DNA from: Aestuariicoccus sp032586235
GTDB lineage: Bacteria > Pseudomonadota > Alphaproteobacteria > Rhodobacterales > Rhodobacteraceae
Direction: 5' to 3'
DNA length: 64,000 nt
Assembly (NCBI RefSeq): GCF_032586235.1
Contig: NZ_JAWHTD010000002.1
Coordinates: 1-64,000 of the forward strand
How positions within the stretch are numbered: position 1 is the first letter of the stretch; every line of letters begins with the position of its first letter. The translations under genes were made by a program, and so were the position numbers. Below the pieces are notes generated by a model. It saw only the letters and a program-made list of their open reading frames with translations. It made no database searches and was not told where the DNA came from. Shown here one piece after another: positions 63,112-64,000 of this stretch.

Positions 63112-63416
63112 GCTGCTCCTCCTGCAGATGGCTGTGTCACCCTATGGTTATGCGCAGGTATGGCGCAAAATGGAACATTATTTTTTGCGATTTTGTTCGT
63201 TTCTATAATTATTGATAGTATTCAGCTGGTTGCATGGCGCGACATTTTCACGAACGCCTGAGATACGCCCTGAATTACCGAAATTCGCCCCGGCATTTCC
63301 GCTTTGATGCTGCGTGCTTGGAAAATATCCGCCCCGGGGCGTAGAATCGACCAAAAAGGAATATTCTTGCTCTCGAACCATGTGCGCTGTACTCAGGATG
63401 CCCAAAGAGAGGGCTT
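63112..63416. promoter_or_regulatory. 305-base divergent glpD/glpR interval with candidate operators
   Basis: This gap is strikingly AT-rich around 63165-63225. CGCAAAA (63164-63170) and TTTTGCG (63183-63189) form a perfect 7-bp inverted repeat, and GAACA (63173-63177) with TGTTC (63194-63198) form a second, interleaved one. Both are candidate sites for the divergent DeoR-type regulator, since they lie about 50-90 bases upstream of glpD. Positions of -35/-10 elements are not clear. Confidence 0.5.
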
Positions 63417-64000
63417 ATGGCGCAATCGTTCCGCCAGCGCGAAATCATCGACGTCGCGCGACGTGAAGGCAAAGTGACCGTCGAAGGGCTTGCCGATCAC
63501 TTCGGAGTCACGCTTCAGACCATCCGCCGCGACCTGACCGAGCTGGCCGAATCCGGCGAGCTGGAGCGTGTGCACGGCGGGGCGGTGCTGCCCTCGGGGA
63601 CGGCGAATATCGGTTACGAGGAACGGCGCAGCCTGAACCAGGGCGGCAAGATCGACATCGCGCGCGCCTGCGCGGCGGAACTGCCCGAGCATTGCTCGAT
63701 CTTTCTGAACATCGGCACCACGACCGAGGCGGTCGCGGCCGAGCTGCTGAACCACCGCGACATCATGGTGGTGACCAACAACATGAACGTCGCCAACATC
63801 CTGGCGCAGAATCCCGACAGCCATGTGGTCGTCACCGGCGGGTCGCTGCGCCGGTCGGATGGCGGGCTGGTGGGCGATCTGACGACCCAGACCATCCGCC
63901 AGTTCAAGTTCGACTACGCGGTGATCGGCTGTTCGGCGCTCGATACCGACGGCGATCTGCTGGATTTCGACGTGCAGGAGGTGGGCGTCAGCCGCGCCAT
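63417..64000 (+). CDS. glpR: DeoR/GlpR family transcriptional regulator (cut by window end)
   Basis: The first 194 residues are visible; the gene runs off the end. It begins MAQSFRQREIIDVARREGKV, with the DeoR helix-turn-helix (about 20-60: VEGLADHFGVTLQTIRRDL, then RVHGGAV) and the start of the sugar-phosphate-binding domain (IFLNIGTTTEAVA, VVTNNMNVANIL, VVTGGSLRRSDGGLVG). GAGAGGG lies 6 bases before the ATG. Divergent from glpD, it is probably the glycerol 3-phosphate-responsive repressor of the glp operon. Confidence 0.88.
   Translation, partial: MAQSFRQREIIDVARREGKVTVEGLADHFGVTLQTIRRDLTELAESGELERVHGGAVLPSGTANIGYEERRSLNQGGKIDIARACAAELPEHCSIFLNIGTTTEAVAAELLNHRDIMVVTNNMNVANILAQNPDSHVVVTGGSLRRSDGGLVGDLTTQTIRQFKFDYAVIGCSALDTDGDLLDFDVQEVGVSRA

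Overview
The window is a GC-rich, densely coded chromosomal segment of an alphaproteobacterium, most likely of the Rhodobacteraceae (Roseobacter group). The evidence is gene content and order: hemD, a Mic60-like gene and hemY in a row with tsaD and gpsA divergent; a fused MrpA/B antiporter operon; a rhizobial-type glycerol ABC operon (glpVUQPTSD with a DeoR regulator); glcDEF; a ROSE-type thermometer ahead of hsp20; and a creatinase. No rRNA, CRISPR array, intact insertion sequence or complete prophage was seen.

Layout. 1-1.4 kb: two minus-strand genes (membrane protein, DUF1285). 1.4-8.1 kb: a translationally coupled MoxR/DUF58/DUF4159/vWA-like operon of the membrane-associated AAA-plus-vWA type. 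8.1-9.6 kb: small secreted and membrane proteins on the minus strand. 9.7-13.8 kb: glycolate oxidase glcD, glcE, glcF. 13.9-15.5 kb: two tandem secreted trypsin-like proteases. 15.5-16.2 kb: heat-shock promoter, ROSE-like RNA thermometer, hsp20 and terminator. 16.2-24.6 kb: metabolic singletons (quinone oxidoreductase with a divergent LysR regulator, two alpha/beta hydrolases, succinate-semialdehyde dehydrogenase, creatinase, HD hydrolase, FkbM methyltransferase). 24.8-30.1 kb: ahcY, two methyltransferases, an HD-domain protein and small conserved proteins.

30.1-36 kb is the gpsA/tsaD and divergent hemD/Mic60/hemY locus. It is followed by xylB and a 1073-residue RTX protein in tail-to-tail orientation. 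At 41-42 kb lies a short AT-richer patch starting at a tRNA-Thr(CGT). It holds a zinc-ribbon ORF, a possibly frameshifted ORF and a degenerate tRNA fragment, and is the only stretch that looks like an eroded accessory insertion.

42-47.7 kb is a sulfide/persulfide module, all on the minus strand: a Crp/Fnr regulator with exactly two cysteines (CX5C), a DUF2892 membrane protein, a persulfide-dioxygenase-like MBL enzyme, a sulfurtransferase-SQR fusion and a SulP transporter. A perfect 15-bp palindrome lies between the regulator and the enzyme genes. 48-54 kb is the Mrp/Pha cation/proton antiporter operon. 54-64 kb holds an iron-type alcohol dehydrogenase and the glycerol uptake and catabolism operon, with its DeoR-type regulator divergent and cut by the window end.

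Most of the window is ordinary core genome. The signals most worth a second look are the ROSE element with its RpoH promoter, the complementary degeneration of the two glycerol ABC ATPases, the two-cysteine regulator with its palindrome in the sulfide module, and the tRNA-flanked patch.
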